The position numbers and the translations under genes were made by a program. Source: Alkalispirochaeta americana (GTDB taxonomy: Bacteria > Spirochaetota > Spirochaetia > DSM-27196 > Alkalispirochaetaceae). Taken from it: 64,000 nucleotides of DNA. Where the stretch lies: NCBI RefSeq assembly GCF_900156105.1, contig NZ_FTMS01000001.1, forward strand, positions 186,001 to 250,000. Reading direction: 5' to 3'. The notes beneath the pieces were generated by a model. It saw nothing but the letters and a program-made list of their open reading frames with translations. It made no database searches and was not told the origin of the DNA. Positions 62,201 through 64,000 of this stretch are shown in pieces (position 1 is the first letter of the stretch; each line of letters starts with the position of its first letter).

Positions 62201-64000
62201 CGTCTCCCAGTAATCCCGGTAGAGCGCTATTGCGCGGCTTTCCCGGGGAAAGGTCCGGGCCACCCCGGGGAGGTCCTCGGGAAAGGACGAGGGGAAGAGC
62301 GTTCGCTCCCGGGGTGCCAGGGTGAAGCTCCGGGCTTCTCCCCCGAAAAGCCGGAAATAGCCGGTGGTATCGGGTTGGTAGAGCTGTGCCGCAGCGGCTG
62401 CTTCCAGGGAGAGGCGGTTTCCCTGGAAGGTGGCTCCCGCCGAGACTGTGCCGTGGCCGGGGTGCTCTTCCATCTCCCGGGAGTATTGGGCCTCGCCAAC
62501 GCTCCATCGGAGCCCTCCTGCCAGGGTCAGGAGCAGGGATTCCCGGGGTTCCCAGCGGGTTCCTCCAATAACGACCAGATCGTTCACCGGTTCGTCGGGA
62601 GTATAGACGCGGTAGCGCACTTCTATCTCTCCCCCCTGGCCGCTCTCCCGGGGCAGAAGAATCTCCCCCGTGTCGTAGTCGATCCGGGCTCCCCCCAGGG
62701 GGCGGCCGTTGCGTGTCACCGTCACGGTGCCGGGCACGATGTCTCCGTCCAGGTAGCGGGTTCCGCTGTCACCCTCGTATTCCAGAAGAATGTCGAAATC
62801 GGCCCTGCGGGCAGAACTCTCTGCGCCGGGTCCGTACATCGCGGCGTGGGAGGCCCGGGGCGAGCGGTCCGCGAAGGGGTGCATCCAGCGGAACCGGAGG
62901 TTTTCCTGGGGGTCAGCCTCCTCCCGGCGGATCACCCGCAGGAACGCCCCCTCTCCCACGGGTTCAATCACATAGAGCTCCTCCTCTGCCAGGGGAGTTC
63001 GGGTATTGCGGTGTACCAACCTCACCCGGGCATCGCCCCGCTCCAGGGCCCTGCCCGCTTCAGGGGGCAGGGAGTAGTGGTTTGCCGCAGCGAAGGGCGA
63101 GTAGAGGCCGGGCGAGGTCAGGATCACCCCCCGGCGGCCGGAGCCGCTTCCGGCTGTCACGGTCATTCGGTGGAACCCCGGATCTGTCCCGTAGGACTCC
63201 TCAAAAGCCGGGGCCGGAGTGTCTTCGTAGGGGAAGGGCACCGTCTCGTCCGTGGGGGTCCGCTCCTTGTCCAGCTTCACCACCCATCCCGAGGTATCCA
63301 CCAGGGGAGTGTAGGATGCCGCCAGGGTGGTGTGCGGGGCAACCTGGGGCGCCAGGCGAATCATTCCCAGGGTTTCGTCCAGGACGTAATCTCCCTTTTC
63401 GGGGTCCAGACGGCGGAACCGCAGGGGCCGGTCCGGTTTGTCGGGGGTGATCAGAACGGACCCTTCCGGGTCCAGGGCGTAGACCGTGACATTTCTCACC
63501 GGGGCCTGGGGCAGCAGGAAGACCCTGTTCTGGAGGTATTCCTCGGGGGATATCCGCCGCTGCTCCAGCGCTCCCTGGTTGAAGCGGCGCTGCTCCAGGC
63601 GGGAACTCTCGAGCTGGAGCAGCAGTTCGTGGTAGGTCCGGGCCGTGGCAAGCCGGAGCACTGCTCCGGGATTGGGGGTGGTGCCGGTGTTTCCCCGGGC
63701 GCTTCCCGTGTACTGGTAGGGGTAGGAGGAGATCGTCAGGGGAACGTTTCCCAGGACCACCTCCTGGATCAGCTCATCCTCTTCACCGATATAGCCCGCC
63801 GCGAGGGTATTCAGGCGGGATTGATCCTCGAAGGAGGCCTCGAAGAAGAACTTTTGATAAAGCCAGAGTGATATTACCAGGTCCAGGGTTTGGGAGAAGG
63901 GCTCCGTTTCGAACCCCCGATAGGGATACGGCGCGGTTACCCGTCGGCCCGTGTCAGGCAGTTTGGGGTGCAGGGCAAAGCCCCAGGAAACTCGTGTCGA
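59237..64000 (-). CDS. Very large outer-membrane protein with SprA-like N-terminal motifs (5' end beyond window)
   Basis: The frame is open from the right edge (no stop in 63761-64000) to a TGA-type stop at 59237; at least 1587 residues are present, so the true start lies outside. Within the first 160 visible residues YIGEEDELIQEVVLGNVPLTI and EEYLQNRVFLL match, in order and spacing, blocks of SprA (GxEDDIIxxIxxGNVSxPL and YDxNRHFFL), the outer-membrane translocon protein of type IX secretion in Bacteroidota. Later regions are aromatic beta strands with many Ser/Arg/Gly repeats and end in a barrel-like C-terminus (GVEGVLRY). The similarity is from memory of the family. A large barrel with a structural role is the alternative. 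Confidence 0.65.
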   Translation of the reverse strand, partial: STRVSWGFALHPKLPDTGRRVTAPYPYRGFETEPFSQTLDLVISLWLYQKFFFEASFEDQSRLNTLAAGYIGEEDELIQEVVLGNVPLTISSYPYQYTGSARGNTGTTPNPGAVLRLATARTYHELLLQLESSRLEQRRFNQGALEQRRISPEEYLQNRVFLLPQAPVRNVTVYALDPEGSVLITPDKPDRPLRFRRLDPEKGDYVLDETLGMIRLAPQVAPHTTLAASYTPLVDTSGWVVKLDKERTPTDETVPFPYEDTPAPAFEESYGTDPGFHRMTVTAGSGSGRRGVILTSPGLYSPFAAANHYSLPPEAGRALERGDARVRLVHRNTRTPLAEEELYVIEPVGEGAFLRVIRREEADPQENLRFRWMHPFADRSPRASHAAMYGPGAESSARRADFDILLEYEGDSGTRYLDGDIVPGTVTVTRNGRPLGGARIDYDTGEILLPRESGQGGEIEVRYRVYTPDEPVNDLVVIGGTRWEPRESLLLTLAGGLRWSVGEAQYSREMEEHPGHGTVSAGATFQGNRLSLEAAAAAQLYQPDTTGYFRLFGGEARSFTLAPRERTLFPSSFPEDLPGVARTFPRESRAIALYRDYWETGTFGSTSLQPYQTSREADPDREGARLGPYLARSTDSAYTGTVGVLEWQDLADDQWVGALLRAPASPADLRDTRQVTVTYRYLPADENQTDHPRLDIHLGALGEDLDGDGTAATGRSALDPTFPFIFPEGPLAGSLRRAGQDAPGLTAPHREDPRRDGVLLEEVPQGILSLPGGAGAESLDPAPGWQRHTVTLTPQEAERLADLRGVRFLVTNPGNSGLSGRLLIGEVELDRRGNATITSGRDRNALAAVQDDPATPSLRSRFGPVRSRFNPDDRDQPVLKISWEEDSSSEPSPVRAEFPLPDFSVNHYDTLVFYAYLDTDPDDPPPEARVELTLAPYRGAPLRETLTITLPAEALQGKTGEDPWREITLNLSSGSVAVSGWSGTIERARLPRDRQALLHLGEITLVGVSPEGALYFDELHARDPRAGSAFAGRLDAAWTIPLGPGTLTLEQGMRAHTEGFRGSESDSSVSTLDTTSRASYRQERFRVSGELALRGEEGYGTTGAAGHHLVIPLIPPGEGELTLEEEFYRDFDSRSPLAERRLALSLGDPRLGRYRLSHLHRSDDRETLLNWKTRAALPSGETWDLTLEGTAELTDLDRRLSSGDYSESWQETGRFVLSQGPSGETSRQERRASVTGEGSWHGAFLHGASLKSGGSWRNRSATAGTQRQEAFLDLTIPHEQSDPGRRLWRITPRYQRTYSSTRRVESDTLSRDASLWARALHREPVILSAPPLAELFLSPESLGLEDLSGNSENRSYESRAGLGFTRSFASRLQDLILPAEAEGSLQRRTLWEGDTRTDTRTYQITATARAINLFGSRGSRPLTERYESDEFRNRLSLSLIEAVPGEITRWETSLLQETTLLIAPHREASLVTTLTVTGNDEVKTVTSTTLGYQWRQESYPPLDVLRRQKTSPFLEHQERLTASATRRDGNLETREIQLGHSTTLVINPSSEIRLYADLGWYTDTAEYDEGALHIFGIQAGVEGVLRY

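Overview
The window looks like the chromosome of a GC-rich, free-living spirochaete. The supporting signs are a Rnf-Nqr gene pair next to a GH57/DUF1925-like gene, a FemAB-type peptidoglycan branching transferase, a FabV/Ter reductase of the Treponema type, FecR-domain surface proteins, and several exported proteins that seem restricted to the phylum. This is inferred from protein families; there is no 16S gene here.

Layout. 1-2942: end of a Rnf-Nqr cluster and a GH57-like protein. 3003-10763: mostly minus-strand metabolic and repair genes (cytidine deaminase, LL-diaminopimelate aminotransferase, DNA polymerase IV, a large membrane protein), with a GAF/fRMsr-like gene on the plus strand. 10822-16156: nitroreductase, then a minus-strand cell-wall and membrane-quality block (ddl, murE, hflC, hflK). 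16333-22939: plus-strand run with a PpiC foldase, metG, a FemX-like transferase and a formylglycine-enzyme-like lipoprotein. 22952-30468: adenosine deaminase, murD, a FecR protein, a membrane pseudokinase-like protein and a Memo-like protein. 30633-35258: a tightly overlapping minus-strand operon (membrane protein, hisD, folC, NFACT/RqcH-like). 35483-40835: plus-strand fabV, DEAD-box helicase, rpsD (clear promoter and terminator) and an HATPase plus cyclic-nucleotide-domain regulator. 40853-46983: HMA protein, mutL, and two adjacent outer-membrane beta-barrel-like proteins that resemble each other. 46984-59194: a type I-C CRISPR-Cas island. 59237 to the right edge: a very large, SprA-like outer-membrane protein that runs out of the window.

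The CRISPR island is the main accessory region. It is visibly less GC-rich than its surroundings. Transposase remnants lie on its left and a truncated AAA ATPase on its right. In transcription order (minus strand) it reads WYL regulator, cas3, cas5, cas8c, cas7, a Fic-derived gene, cas4, cas1, cas2, leader, array. The array has 21 perfect 32-bp repeats, plus a degenerate terminal repeat in exact register. A TATAAT promoter abuts the first repeat, and an interrupted palindrome sits just upstream of cas3. The unusual element is the Fic-derived gene between cas7 and cas4. It keeps the Fic N-terminal region with the inhibitory-helix motif and a C-terminal winged helix, but has no catalytic Fic core. 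It has its own strong ribosome binding site and sits in a compact operon, so it appears to be a maintained component and not debris.

Other notable points are an RnfA-like protein lacking both cluster cysteines, a GH57 protein with Asn at the acid/base position, and short tandem repeats, many of them in-frame, scattered through the ordinary genes.
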